NCBI GenBank assembly: GCA_946902875.1
Contig: OX336345.1
Location: 4,371,395-4,435,394, forward strand
Reading direction: 5' to 3'
Length of the DNA: 64,000 bases
Origin: Nematopogon swammerdamellus
Taxonomy: Eukaryota; Arthropoda; Insecta; Lepidoptera; Adelidae
Position numbers and translations under genes: made by a program. Under the pieces are notes generated by a model that had not been told where the DNA came from, did not search any database, and was given only the letters and a program-made list of their open reading frames with translations. Within the stretch, counting starts at the first letter, position 1; each line of letters begins with the position of its first letter. Below are positions 22,340 to 34,582 of this stretch, in pieces.

Positions 22340-23062
22340 AAGTTATGCGATTCGATCACTCATCGGGCACTTACTCTGGTCTGTCGCCGCCGTGAGGGGC
22401 AAAATCGCGCCCAAAACTTTGCGTCACTTATATATAACACGTGTTTTGGGCGTGTTGACTGACCAGTGGAATCGTATAATCGTAGTTAGCTAAATTTCGT
22501 AGAATTGTACTCACGACCGAAATATTTCCATTGAAAAACCACATCTACGTTTCGTTCACGACGATGATGTTATCGGGCACTTCTTATTGAGCGTACGTGC
22601 GTTTCGATGTTCTGTGAAAGAGTACTTTGTTCTGTCGGCGTCGTGAGGGGCAAAGTCGCGCCCAAAACTTTGCGTCACTTATAACACGTGTTTTGGGCGT
22701 GTTGACTGACCGGTGGAATCGTACGAGTATCTCCGTACCTAGCTAAATTTCGTAGAATTGTACTCACGGCCGAAATATTTCCATTGAAAGACCACATCTA
22801 CGTTTTGTTCACGACGATGTCATCGGACACTTCTTATTGAGCGTACGTGCGTTTCGATGTTCTGTGAAAGAGTACTCTGGTCTGTCGGCGCCGTGAGGGG
22901 CAAAATCGCGCCCAAACTTGGCGTCACTTATAACACGCGTTTTGGGCGTGTTGACTGACCGGTGTAAACGTATCTTGGTAGTTAGCTAAATTTCGTAGAA
23001 TTGTACTCACGACCGAAATATTTCCATTGAAAGACCACATTTACGTTTCGTTCACGATGTTC
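22340..23062. repeat. Tandem array, about 250-bp unit, nearly three copies
   Basis: The landmark GTGAGGGGCAAA recurs at 22392, 22643 and 22893, giving periods of 251 and 250. Each unit contains an inverted repeat CGCCCAAAAC / GTTTTGGGCG around AACACGTGTT, and the segment CTAAATTTCGTAGAATTGTA. Units differ by a few percent by eye. Confidence 0.9.
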
Positions 23063-23264
23063 GAACATACGAGTAGGTATATTTTCTTTGAGGAAAATCA
23101 TATGAATATTATCTTTATGCCGGCCCGGATCAATTGTATATATTTTATTTTTCTCCGCACATAAATTGATATTGTACATATATTTGTTCTTAAGTTATAT
23201 TTATTTTTTTTAAAGTTATATTTAAAAAATTACATCCTATTTTTTCAACTGGAAACGGAGAAAT

Positions 23265-23607
23265 CTAAATTCATCATATATACATACCAAATGCTGTATC
23301 CTAACAATCGGGGTAAGCAGAGTAGTCGGTGTTGTGCTGCAAGTACTCTTGTAAATTACAGCATAACACCACCCACCATATTTAGCAAAGTAATAGGACA
23401 AGATAGATACTACAATATAACTATCAAGCAGCAAGTAAGGCACGAAGACCCACCTGCTACATGACTCGGTGGAAGGACCGCGACAAGGTGAGAGGTGACT
23501 AGCTTGTCGCCCTTATGCATCTTGTCCTTATCACTTAGTCGCCTTTTACAACTTGCACGGGGAGAGATGCAGTGGGGCTATTATTTTTAAATACCGACCC
23601 CACACAG
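23265..23607 (-). mobile_element. Repeat family 3, full copy
   Basis: Minus-strand copy from the altered head (TCTGTGTGGGGTCGGTATTT) through GTCGTAAAAGG-like sequence. It has the body CACCTTGTCGCGGTCCTTCC, the inverted GTGTTATGCTG/CAGCACAACAC pair, and GATACAGCATTTGGTATGTA at the 3' end. Confidence 0.7.
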
Positions 23608-23668
23608 AGAAATCTCTCTGGAAAAAATATCTTCAATGGATAAGCTGCCTTGGCACCTCATTCAATTA

Positions 23669-23768
23669 ATTGTGTGTGTGCGTGCGTGCATTTCTGAGTG
23701 TGTGTGTGCGTGCGTGTGTGTGTGCGTGCGTGTGTATGTGCGTGCGTGTGTATGTGCGTGTGCGTGTT
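23669..23768. repeat. GT/GTGC microsatellite
   Basis: A purine-pyrimidine alternating tract of GTGTGTGCGTGCGTG-type repeats, about 100 bp, able to adopt Z-DNA. Confidence 0.9.
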
Positions 23769-24452
23769 TCGTGTAAAATATTTTTGTGGAACAATAAATA
23801 ATTTATATTTCATCTATTCATTAGAGATCATCTCGATATACTCGTGACCTTGTGACAAAATTTTGATGTGATATTGTCTACATGAATGGGGAATTTTACA
23901 CTACGCTTTTATATAGCCAAGTAGAGATTAAAAGTTTTCATTGTCATCGAAATTTCTAACTTCACTAAAACTTGTATGTTTATCTGGTCGGGCGATTAAT
24001 AACATCGAACGGAGAATTATTTGAACAAACATTATACGCATTGAAGCTGTTTAGATCTTTCGAATATAAAATACATAAAAACTCTCGTAATAATATTTTT
24101 TTTCCTTCAAATATCAACCAAATTCATCACCAAAATGTGTACCAACTGTAACCAGATTCTAAATGGACTCCAACAGGAAGCTTTGAGCACACCCAAGTAC
24201 TGATATGAAAGCACCGCGATATTAAGGGCGTACCCAAGTTTCAAGGAACTCCATCTTCTGAGTTAATTATTATTCAGTTTCAGACGCGAACACTGAACAG
24301 TGACGTCCTATACACCGCCGTGTACATGCAGCGGTGTGCCTTATGTGCATAACAGTGTGATAAGGAAGGGCGAGTGGAATAGTGAAATTTAATGGTTAGA
24401 GCTTAGAATATGGACATTTTGAAGTATTTTCTCTTAGATGAAACTTTAAACT

Positions 24453-24652
24453 TCGGTAAACTTTGGAACGCCCTCCCTGCCCTTATATTATTTCCTCGCA
24501 AGTACAGTCTCAGGTCCTTCAAGAGGGTGCATGAATGGACACCCTGTCAGGCCGGCATTGCATTCGTCACCAAATGTGCATGGGCGTCGTTAGACAACTT
24601 ATGGGTGGGTGGCTGGGCGCCATATGTCGCGCTTTCAATAAAAATTAACCTC
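24453..24652 (+). mobile_element. LINE 3'-end fragment (family A)
   Basis: An open frame reads GKLWNALPALI, KYSLRSFKRVHEW and CQAGIAFVT, then WAPYVALSI. This is the same C-terminal signature as the copy at 42640-42870. It remains open to the GTCGCGCTTTCAATAAAAA end. Small indels relative to the other copies show it is a dead fragment. Confidence 0.7.
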
Positions 24653-24659
24653 AAATAAC

Positions 24660-25735
24660 CCTGGCGTGGCAATTTTTTTCTATGGAAAATTAATGGTTTA
24701 ATAAGGAAAGAGTAGAATAATATTGAATTTGGAATATTTTTATCTTGTAGTATTATTTATTTCTTTGGTAAGAACTAAAGAGATTGTCATGACACCTGTT
24801 TCAGTCAGGAACTTGATGTTAGCCTTTTTATGAAGAATATTCGTTTATGCTGAAGGACCTTTAGTGAGTTAGATACAGCAAAATAAGTTTTTTTAAATAT
24901 TATTTTAACTATCTGCGATCAGTCTTTAGACTATAGGCAGGTGTGTGAAGTAGTTAAGGCTCGGTGAGTGCACCCTCCATCGAAGATGCCTCGATTATAT
25001 AGTTGGGTTATTGAACTTCTTGTCACAACTCCAGGATGTCTTGTCTCTTGAGCCTTTTCTCATACGGGAGTGTAGTAAGCTGCTGTCGGCTGGTTGGGGT
25101 GTTTTATGAGCTTTTGTCTATAGGCTTTGGTGACTGAAGCTATTTCTTCGCAGAAGCAAAATTTAAGTGTAATTTTAATAAATAAAAATTCTGTGTTTGC
25201 CGAAGAACCAATGTTATTTTCCCCAGTTCACGTTGTTTTTGGAATTACATGTAAGTATATTTGTTTCAGTTTATACTGATTATATTGATATTAATTTTAA
25301 CTCCCAAAGCACTCGCCGAGGGAACAACAAAGTTATCACAATTACACCACCTACAAAGATGAAAATCGCCAAAAAGCGCAAATCCTCGCCAGAACTTTTA
25401 ATCAGATTCGCGAGCGAGGCCGTTACAACCGCCTCGATGCCATTTGCGAAGACAATGAATTTTAATTAACCCATTATTGTATTAGTAAGGAGAGAATTGG
25501 GGAGATTTACAACGCCATATATCACTTATATACAAGAACTATCTATTACGCAGCCGCACCGCACGGTGTGGTTATACAACGCATAAATTAATCGTCGAAT
25601 CGAACTGTGAGGAACAATAGAGATATATCTTTTAATTTTAAGTTCATTACCATTTATCTTACTATATTCCGAATTTAAAGTGATGCATTTAATAATTCTT
25701 AAATTTTATGATTTAGAATTGTACAATATTGTAAT
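24660..25735. other. Unassigned stretch
   Basis: A 90-codon open frame at 25197-25469 contains a lysine-rich stretch (KMKIAKKRK). No family is recognised. The interval 25300-25460 has fewer A/T runs than its surroundings. Confidence 0.3.
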
Positions 25736-25736
25736 T

Positions 25737-25990
25737 TTTTTAGGATTCCGTACCTCTCCAACTCGTACACTAAACCCTTATAAGATCACTTTGCTATCTC
25801 TCCTTCAGTCCGACTATCATGACCCTTTTTCTCAAGAACGGGTAAAGGTATCAAGTTGAAATGGATACTAAATACGGTCCTTTAGAGGTGTAGAAATGTT
25901 TACACCTAATAATTAAAAAAACTTTTAAGTCAAAGCAATCAAAAGATACAGCCATTTATGTCACATATAATACCTACATATTTTGATACT
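25737..25990 (-). repeat. Dispersed repeat (GGTACGGAATCC end)
   Basis: On the minus strand it ends with ACGGAATCCTAAAAAA, the same kind of end as 46340-46355. An upstream GATAGTCGGACTGAAGGAGA segment replaces the usual GGACAGAC run. Confidence 0.4.
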
Positions 25991-28900
25991 CGCAAACTCA
26001 CTATCAAAACCTATGGGGTACCTACTTCCCGTTGACCTAAAATTATTAAATTTGGCAAGAAACAAATCCCTAACTTGTAGTTATCACTTAAACAATTTTT
26101 TTTATTCAAACTTACATTATTTTGCAACATCAAAATTGTTACACTTGTTACGTTACACTTTAAACATTAATTTCAAACGTACAACTTAACTCCATAGACG
26201 TTCTCTTCCAGCTGAAAGAGTGACAGAGAAAATTTTTAAAAATGTAGTTATACATTTGCACAAGTAAAGTAAACTCGGTTTCAAATTCCAAAAAAAGGAA
26301 ATATAAAAAATTCAGGAGGTAATATAAAAAAACTATAATAATAAACAATCTAAATGTATCGCTCGAGAAATCATCATTTGCATTGATGCTGACATTTTTA
26401 AAGTCACCTAAGCATAATGGATGAAGTGTGGCAAGTCATTGATAATATTTTCAAAGCTATATGGGATTCCGATATGTCATATCCATGTTCGTCTGCATAT
26501 TTTATTCTCCATCTTAGACAGAGACGTCTCATGTCGGCTGTGTGAGTTATCTCACAAAAGATCTCACAAATTTTTCCTTTTTCTCACAGTCGCGTCTAAT
26601 CAATTCACTGACGAGTCGGAAAACGTTGGCTCCGAAATAATGAATTGAAATTATAAACAATTAAAGACTGATTTAATGAAATGAGAAAGAAGCGGTAGCT
26701 TAGATAAAAGACTAGTCGACAGAGACGAGCTTATGTACGTCTTCAGTCACAATGATTAGTGTGAAAGAGACAGAGAGGATGAACGCCTACGTCTTACTCT
26801 GTCTGTGATTCGGCGAGTGATAAAAATCGCTGTGTTCATTCGTCGTTTTTTAATTAGTGAGGGTTCGGACATGTGAACCAACGGAGGTACCGCCATTGTG
26901 GGCCTTTATAAATGATCAACCTTCAGTTTCTAAACATAAGGAATCGTGTCGGTACAGTGTGCTTTTACTAATACCTAACATTCGGCTCCGTATTTCGGTT
27001 GAGATTTACCTTTTGTTGCATATTTCATTACGGCTTGGTAAAAGACAGTTATTTAACTGTTTCACCACTTCTGATTATATCTCGGTTAACATGTTAGTTA
27101 GGTGATATTTCTCAAACAGTTGACAGGATTTAACCAGCAGCTACATTTTAGCCGAAGGTGGTGAAATCGGCGCTTATCAAACTATATCAACACATTATTT
27201 GTTGGTACTCTTGGAGAAAGTTCGAAACAAATCACAAAATTTGAAAACGCTTGATCTAGCACATGAAATACTACGAAACACATTATGGACGATTATGTTA
27301 TCTCCACATTGGTGCATATTTTTTTTTTGTATTAAGGTAACTATGACGTGGTGACTTTGATCTAAGTAATTATGATTCCCTTATTTTTATTCATTCTTGG
27401 TTAGAGAACTTTTATCGCTATATCAAATGTAAATGTTGTCTATTCAAACACCATTATTCTCCGTTTTCAACTCTTTGAGGTATGAAACCTAAAAATGGGA
27501 ACCCAAGTAGAGTATGTTCACACACGTATCTATCTATACTAAGTATAGATGCAGAATGTGCACAAACAAAAAATTGTAAGGCCCCAGTCCATAGAAATGA
27601 AAATTACAATAAAAAGGATATGTGACATGGAGCTCGGCATAAAAGTTGTTAAGTACATTGAATGACATCTCGGCTCGAAATGTCTCCGGGTGGAGTTTTT
27701 TCGACAATACCCCATAATTGGTGGGTTGGGTACCTGGGTTACGGCGGTTTTGTGTCGCGACAATGCTGATGTAGAATCCGAAATTGGTACTAGAGAATAT
27801 CAGAATAAATGTGTTTGCTTTAAAATTTACCTCCACTCATGTCAGGAATAAGCGGTTGCAATGAGATTAAATTTACTTATAATTTGTATCCCAATGAATA
27901 AAGATGTTGGGTGAATTGAGTGTAATAAATGAATCTATCAATTGATGAAAAATAATAACATATACATAATATGTACGAGTAGGTAGATTGTAATGTAGAC
28001 CAACCTTTTTGTGCAGATGAGAAGTGCCCGGGACATGAAACAGAAGAAAATTACATTATTAATATTGATATCAGACCGAATCAGTAGATAGATCACTCAG
28101 AAGTACTAATGTGTATTACTAAAGTAAGGCGAGCGAGATGAGATAAAGGACGTAAAGAAACTCTCAGGGATTCGTAACATTTTAATTTGGTTTTGGTTTT
28201 GGTGTTATAACTATATTTGGTTTTGTTTTATTTTTTATTTGTTTTGTCTGAGTAAACAAGTTACAGTTTGAAGATGAAAACGAAACAATTAAGGATATTA
28301 CATAAACGGCAAAACTTCTACTACATCTAATTTAAAACCACATTTTTTTGCATAAATGGCAAAACTTGCCCTTTGACTTTTTTTTCGCGGTGAAGTGAAT
28401 CTTTAAATAAAATTGTCTGGAGCTGCCAGGATGTGGTTTTGATCACATCTCACAAAACCAGAAAAAATCAATAACGCAACTAACATTAACAAAACAATAA
28501 CGAGAACGAATTTATAACAACAAACCAAAGAAAACACCGAAGCGAAAGCTACATGTTACACTTCGAGCGCATTTCAAACAGGAATAAACTTAAATTCACA
28601 AAATTTCGACTGAAATGATATAAACTCGCGCATCGACCGCTTTCTACTAATATGAAACACCTAGTGACTACCATTTCTAAAGTTAATTGCGTGCTGAGCA
28701 AAGGATAGAGATTTAGTTATACTAATCACTTACAGCCCTAACGCAATTCAGTGAAGGTCCGCGTGTATACGAACTTTATCTAGTCTTGTTGGCCTTACAT
28801 TCTATATATACCTAGATGGTATAGTATAACCACAGAGGTAAAACAATTAGACGACCAGGCAAGCACTGAAGCAGTCAATATGGATGAAACACATGTGCAA

Positions 28901-29950
28901 TTGTACAAATTAGCGAAGTTAGAGATTCATACAAGCGCTGACACAGTATTTGCTCTGACGGTCGATTTCAGTTTGCATAACTCCTCTCATACTCCAGAAA
29001 CGGGTAAAGCCGTGCACGTCGCTTCTAATCAAATCACTTCAGACTCAAACTTTAATATAGCGCTTGCAACTTTTATATAGACTTTGGATTTCCATGCTCA
29101 TAAATATTCCAAGGAACATGTCCGAAGGAGCGATAAGACCTTCTTTGTAAGCCATATATTATCCGTTTGTTCGTTTCTGCCTATCACAAAAGCTGTCTAA
29201 ACTGGTAGGTAATTAAAAAAACATGTTTGTTTCTATGATGATTTTCTTATTTCTCTGATAGGACATGAATATCAGGAGGAGAATTAATTAAATAATTTAC
29301 ACAATTTCACAAATATGATCATAAGATATATAGCAATTTGCAAGCAAGGACCGGGCTCATTCATAAACAGTACAGTTCCAAATATATTTTTTTATTTATT
29401 TAATAATAACATTTTTAATAGTATATTGAACATAAGATGTGTTTTTTTTTTTATTTTTACAACTACATCACCTGCAAGTCTTGCAACACCAGTGGCGTCC
29501 ACCCACAGGTGTAATATCAGCGCTAACTAACCTTTGGCCGTGTCCTTGTGTTTTGCTCGTATCGTATTCGTATCCCAATACCTTATGTACACCTATGTAT
29601 ATGTATATACTCGTAAATCCTGCTAAGCTGACATAGGTAGGTACTTGAAAACGAAATTCAACTGCATGCTATTAATTAAATCTACGTCATCCATATCAAC
29701 GTATGTTTGCCATAAGCTGTCTCGAAATTCGGCAACCGCACCATCTGCCGCCTGCCTCGTTCCTAAACCGACGAGATTGCATCTTCTTGCTGTCGGCTGC
29801 AAGCGACATCACACTTTGTTACCACAGAGGATGGTAGAAATCGCTTTGACGCGATGTCCGCTGTCGTTGCTATGAGCATGTCTAGTTTTGTGCTTCAGAG
29901 GAGTTGCCTCAATCTGTTGTCTTGTTCTTTGATGAGGGATCGCTATGCAA
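25991..29950. other. Long interval without a recognised gene or repeat
   Basis: Only short open frames (up to about 100 codons on the minus strand at 27534-27836) are present. None shows a recognisable domain or a convincing protein composition. I cannot exclude small exons. Confidence 0.35.
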
Positions 29951-29953
29951 ATT

Positions 29954-30500
29954 CGTGGGTCGCCAGCCGAAGTTAACTAAATGCATTTTTTTCGAAAATG
30001 ACTTTTTTAAGCTGGCAACTTTGTTTTTTTTTCTCTATCCAGGAAAAAATCACTAAAAATCCTATCTTCACGATTTCTTTCTGAAATAGAGATTAATAGT
30101 TTCACTAAATTCATTATTCGAAGTAAAGATGCCAGCGAAAATTCACTATAATTTATAATAGTGAACCTTTGCTGGTGTAATTTTTGCAGCAAGAACTCAC
30201 TAAATGCGAAAACTCAGTACAAACAATCACTAAAATTTGCATTGACTAAAACTGGTGCTCAAAAAAAAAATCGTTAACTAATACGAAAACTATCTTTTCT
30301 CGTTTTTCTTCCATGTGTCCTGCATTTTGTAAATTCATAATAATAGATATTATATTGTGCCACTATGTCCCAAAAAAATTACCTCTTTATCTGTTAACGT
30401 TTTTCTGTTATAAAAATAATAAAGTATTAAAAAACTTTAAATTACATTTATTTCATGATTATGATTTTTGCATTTAGTGAACTTCGGCAGGTGACCCACG
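29954..30500. mobile_element. Non-autonomous DNA transposon, about 32-bp terminal inverted repeats
   Basis: CGTGGGTCGCCAGCCGAAGT through ACTAAATGCA (29954-29985) is the imperfect reverse complement of TGCATTTAGTGAACTTCGGC through GTGACCCACG (30469-30500). The interior repeats the motif TCACTAAA in one orientation at least five times between 30049 and 30232. These may be subterminal transposase sites. There is no transposase frame. Confidence 0.65.
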
Positions 30501-30509
30501 CAATATTCG

Positions 30510-31080
30510 TTCTAATTTTCAATGCTGTTTATTTCTTTCTCTATTAATTTCTCTTTCAATGCTATTTATGTAGCTTTCTATACTAGCACAATTTATTTTT
30601 ATTTCTTTTATAAAAGCGAAAGATTTCATTATTTTAACATTCCATTGTAACGCAATCACTATTACAGAAGTTATGCATTTCTTTGTCTTTTATTTAATGT
30701 AAGACTATTAGTAGAAACCAGGAGAAGGCAACCAATTTTAGGTTAGATATTTTTGTCAATCCTTTTCTGTCGATGCTTCGTTTCCTTCAGTATTTTGTCG
30801 TTGTTGTATAGAACCCCACATATTATGTTGATTTTGCCGATTCGTACAGATCTACCGATGCTAAACTAACATGTCAATATCAGGTGCATGCACATACCTT
30901 CGTTGGGCTTCGTTAATACGTCAGCAGTTATACACTGTGATACCTTGTTTGTTCAGTTCAGTTGCATGCAATTCTTTATAATAATATTCTAATGAGAAGT
31001 TATTAGTATTGAGTATCGGATGCTGCATTTCAGTACTCTGCAGATCAAATAAAATCAATCAGACTTCTATAAGACTCGTT
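30510..31080. other. Unassigned stretch
   Basis: Nothing recognised. Confidence 0.3.
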
Positions 31081-31084
31081 ATCA

Positions 31085-31300
31085 TACATACATACGCCTG
31101 TTTACCAGTAGGATAGGCAGAGACAACGAATATCCGCGTACCACGATCCTGGCACCTCTACCGTTTCTTCCATTCCCATAATCTAATACATGCTCATCGT
31201 TTGCGGGTACTACTTGACTTGGAATTGACACTTTTTGAGCACACGCCCGATCTGGTCTAGGTACGTGCGTCTAGGGCTCTTCCCGAGTCGTCTGCTTAAT
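31085..31300 (-). mobile_element. LINE 3'-end fragment (family C)
   Basis: On the minus strand the frames resemble GRALDARTYLDQIGRVLKK, as at 38040-38340. The 3' UTR follows with GTTGTCTCTGCCTATCCTAC and ACAGGCGTATGTATGT. The basic GRPR...YLDQI region near the C-terminus is typical of some non-LTR retrotransposons. It has several frame breaks. Confidence 0.55.
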
Positions 31301-31317
31301 TTGTTAAAAGCGTTATC

Positions 31318-31470
31318 TCATATATCCCCCCCCCCCTCCCCTAGTACAGTCTCGGGTCCTTCAAGAAAGGTAATCTGTCAGGCCGGCATGGCAATCGCAC
31401 CCCTGCATACGACCGAATTCCATGGGCATCGTTAGATACTCGGCGCCACATTTCATCGCTTTATATAAAA
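31318..31470 (+). mobile_element. LINE 3'-end fragment (family A) with expanded poly-C
   Basis: GTACAGTCTCGGGTCCTTCA and CTGTCAGGCCGGCATGGC identify the family. A run of 11 C (31326-31336) sits where the family normally has about six. Shortened and frame-shifted relative to 42640-42870. Confidence 0.65.
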
Positions 31471-31770
31471 AAAAATCATCTCTAGCGAACATCAAAGCTG
31501 AAACAGCAAATGTTTTAAAGAAAACCAAACACAGTTCCAAGTTAGAATTTTTTTTATAGTAATCAAAATAAAAACTATTTGCCCGAAATTCGAGTCTTCT
31601 TTACTTTGTCTCAAGCGCCTAGAGGCGATTCCATCCCGATTCTACGAAAAAGGAAGTTGCATGGCAATCTCTTTGTCTCCTGGCTCTCCTGTCCCCGCTG
31701 AATGAGGAATGAGGATTCCGCCGAGCGTATGACGTCATCATGGACGACATTGCCTTGAGATATTGCCTTT

Positions 31771-31990
31771 GTCAGCCTCGGTAGCTCAGTGGTGCCGTCG
31801 CTGAGCGCGGTCAATACTTGCATGGTTGACCGCTCGACCGCTGGAGGCTGACCGTGGTTCGGATTCCACATAAAACTGTAGGTCCCTTCCCTTCTTACCT
31901 TACTAGATGGTAGGGTTTATCCCGCCCGGGTTCGTACCACCGCACTGAATGAAACGTCGTCGGTCGAAACGGCTACGTAAATAGTTTGAG
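31771..31990 (+). mobile_element. SINE family 1, 3'-truncated copy
   Basis: It starts at the canonical GTCAGCCTCGGTAGCTCAGT and has a partly deleted 5S-like block. It carries the B-box-like GGTTCGGATTCC and the body to ACGTAAATAGTTTGAG. It then stops without the 3' half or A-tail, which is unusual for a target-primed insertion and implies a later deletion or recombination. Confidence 0.8.
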
Positions 31991-31999
31991 CGTGTGGTA

Positions 32000-33350
32000 T
32001 GCAGTATATTCCTCGTCTGTGACACGTTTTACGTATTCAAACACATTACCGGGATCCACCCGGAAAACTATCCCAACATCATTTTACCAACAAGGGGACT
32101 CAACTAAAGCTGGGGCCAACCCTCGTTTTCCCTTTGCTCATATTCCGTTCTTCTTTCCTTGTATCGACTATTCGCCGCAGTAGTTATATTAAGAAAAGTT
32201 AGCAAAGAAGATTCCGCAGCACTGGGATGGAATAAGAAAAGTTTTAATATTTTTTTCGACTTGCTCGTTCCCCTTTCACTTGCGAGTTGCGTCCGGGCGT
32301 AAGTATTCCTGATTTCGTCTGAACGTAACGCGCGCAAACTCTTGCTGGAGTGAAAATTTCGCAAAAAGTTTGTTTCGAAGCGGTTAGTTAATGTAAATTG
32401 TAAATTATATAATTCTATAATTATAAATTTTTAGTTCTTAGGTTAAGACATTAATATGTATTATTAATATGGCTCTAGTTGGTTGAAATAAAGAGATAAA
32501 TAATAAACCAAAATTATTCAACAAACACTATGTACTTGTGTACTAGAAACCAATAATTATAAAATAAAAATCTAATTAATGAAAATTTCATATTAACTTT
32601 ATTTTTGTATTTTAGTTCTGAGTTTTAGGATGAGTTAGACTTTTTTAAGTTATTTATTGGTAAGGTCTTGTAAATATTTAATTTCAATATTTAAGTTTAT
32701 AAATCCGATTATGATTTAAATTTTTACTTAATTATTAAAAAAAAAATATGTTACCGTCTTCAAGATTAGCGTTAGGGAACAATTTCCTCAGGTAAAATAT
32801 TTATAATAAAGTCCCGTTATAAATATTATGTTGTTTTAAAAATTTTATTAAGTATGTAGAAGAAATTGATAATCTTGCAGAAAAAAAACAAATTTTACTC
32901 ACAATGTCAAGGAGAAAGTATGAATATGCAATTTTTTTTTTAAATAATGTTATGTACCGACCAACCAAATTATTATGACGACCGTATTTATTCCAAAATT
33001 ACAGAAGGCGAGTTTTTGCCCCGAGCATCCATAGATAAGGGCTGTGGCCTCATAGACACTCGAAATGGTCTGTCCTAAGCAAATATGTTACGTCTCAAGT
33101 AATTGCCGGCGGTGTTTGCTAACTTTTATTGTGTCTCCTGGAACTAATATTTGATTTGCTGCCGATGGCGGTGACGCCGGAGCTCGGACTGATGCCTCGG
33201 AAATGGCAAACAAATCTGAAATAATATATGCCATTTGATTAATTCAGAGAATAATTGTTGGGTTCAATATCTAATTGCTTATGATATCGACTTGAGTATT
33301 TAAAAGAAAATAATTGAATTATGTTGAAGGTGAATTATGCGAGATAAAAA
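32000..33350. other. Unassigned stretch
   Basis: Nothing recognised. The part 32400-33000 is very AT-rich. Confidence 0.3.
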
Positions 33351-33354
33351 ATTT

Positions 33355-33998
33355 CTATTCAATTTTATTCAATTATTATTATTTAACCGAGCCTATCAAT
33401 TTGTCTTTTTAAATATAAAATACAACTAAAATCAGGCACTCTTACATCTAAAGTCATTGATCTCCGACCAATGAGGCGTGTATGTAACGTTAACTGCAAA
33501 TATTATTATTTCAAATTTTTCATTGCAGTATTTTTTATCTTTTATCATTTGCAGTGTTTTTCTTTCAGTTGTGTGCAATAAAGATGTTTTATTCTATTTC
33601 ATTCAATTATTATTTAACCGAGCCCAACAATTTGCTTTTTTTTTCAATATAAAATACGACTAAAATTAGGCACTCTTACTTCCCGAGACATTGATCTCCG
33701 ACCAATGAGGCGTGTATGTAACATGAACTACAAATATTATTATTTCAAATTTTTCATTGCAGTATTTTTTATCTTTTATCATTTGCAGTGTTTTTCTTTC
33801 AGTTGTATGCAATAAAGATGTTTTATTCTATTTCATTCAATTATTATTTAACCGAGCCCAACAATTAGCTTTTTTCAATATAAAATACAACTAAAATTAG
33901 GCACTCTTACCTCCCGAGTCATTGATCTCCGACCAATGAGGCGTGTATGTAACATGAACTGCAAATATTATTATTTCAAATTTTTCAGTGCAGTAGCT
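33355..33998. repeat. Tandem array, about 232-bp unit, 2.8 copies
   Basis: The landmark GATCTCCGACCAATGAGGCG recurs at 33459, 33693 and 33924, giving periods of 234 and 231. Each unit also has ATTATTTAACCGAGCC, AAATTAGGCACTCTTAC and TTTTTCTTTCAGTTGT. High similarity suggests recent duplication. Confidence 0.9.
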
Positions 33999-34447
33999 CG
34001 GGAGTCTGTCGTGCCGACACAATGTCAATAATCCACCTATTCTGTTCACTTTCTGTTAGCCGGATCCGGTTTCACTGGGAGCGAATTTTGGCAAACGGGA
34101 GATAGTTGGAATAAAAAGTAGATCAAGTGCGCACATTGTTAAAAAGTTCATGGTTTCGTTATTTATGCCGTGTGGATTCGAAGTGCATAAATGAGAAGAA
34201 GATAAATTATTTTAGAATAATTTCTAACTATTTATGCGAGTCCACTGACCTCAGAGTGAAATGAATATTATGGCTGCATACAAGGTAAAATTAGGTAGGT
34301 ACGCTATTTCTGAGAGAAATATTCAGTTTTAATGTATGCAAATTTTAATCTATTACGGCAGATTGGTAGCTTTTTGAAAAGACGATTTGATTAACTTTGT
34401 CAGCCTCGGTAGCTCAGTGGTGCGGTCGGTCGACTATTGTTAAGCAA

Positions 34448-34507
34448 CGCTGAGCGCGGTCAGTACTTGGATGGGTGCGCCCATCCAAGTACTGACCGCG
34501 CTCAGCG
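34448..34507. repeat. Perfect 28-bp hairpin inside the SINE promoter region
   Basis: The arm CGCTGAGCGCGGTCAGTACT continuing to GGATGGG is followed by TGCG and the exact reverse complement. It duplicates the 5S-like internal promoter block in opposite orientation. Confidence 0.9.
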
Positions 34508-34582
34508 CGGACACAGAACTAGAGAAGATCTCTATAGCTACGTAATTTTACCTAAAACGATTATTTCGCATTCAACGCAGGT
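34508..34582 (+). repeat. 75-bp segment shared with 36418-36487
   Basis: ACACAGAACTAGAGAAGATC, TTTTACCTAAAACGATTATT and TCGCATTCAAC are shared with 36418-36487 in the same orientation, with few differences. The origin is unknown; it interrupts the SINE here. Confidence 0.75.

Noticed and set aside
22340..23062. CRISPR-like repeat array
   Set aside because: The units are 250 bp without short repeats and spacers, and the DNA is eukaryotic.
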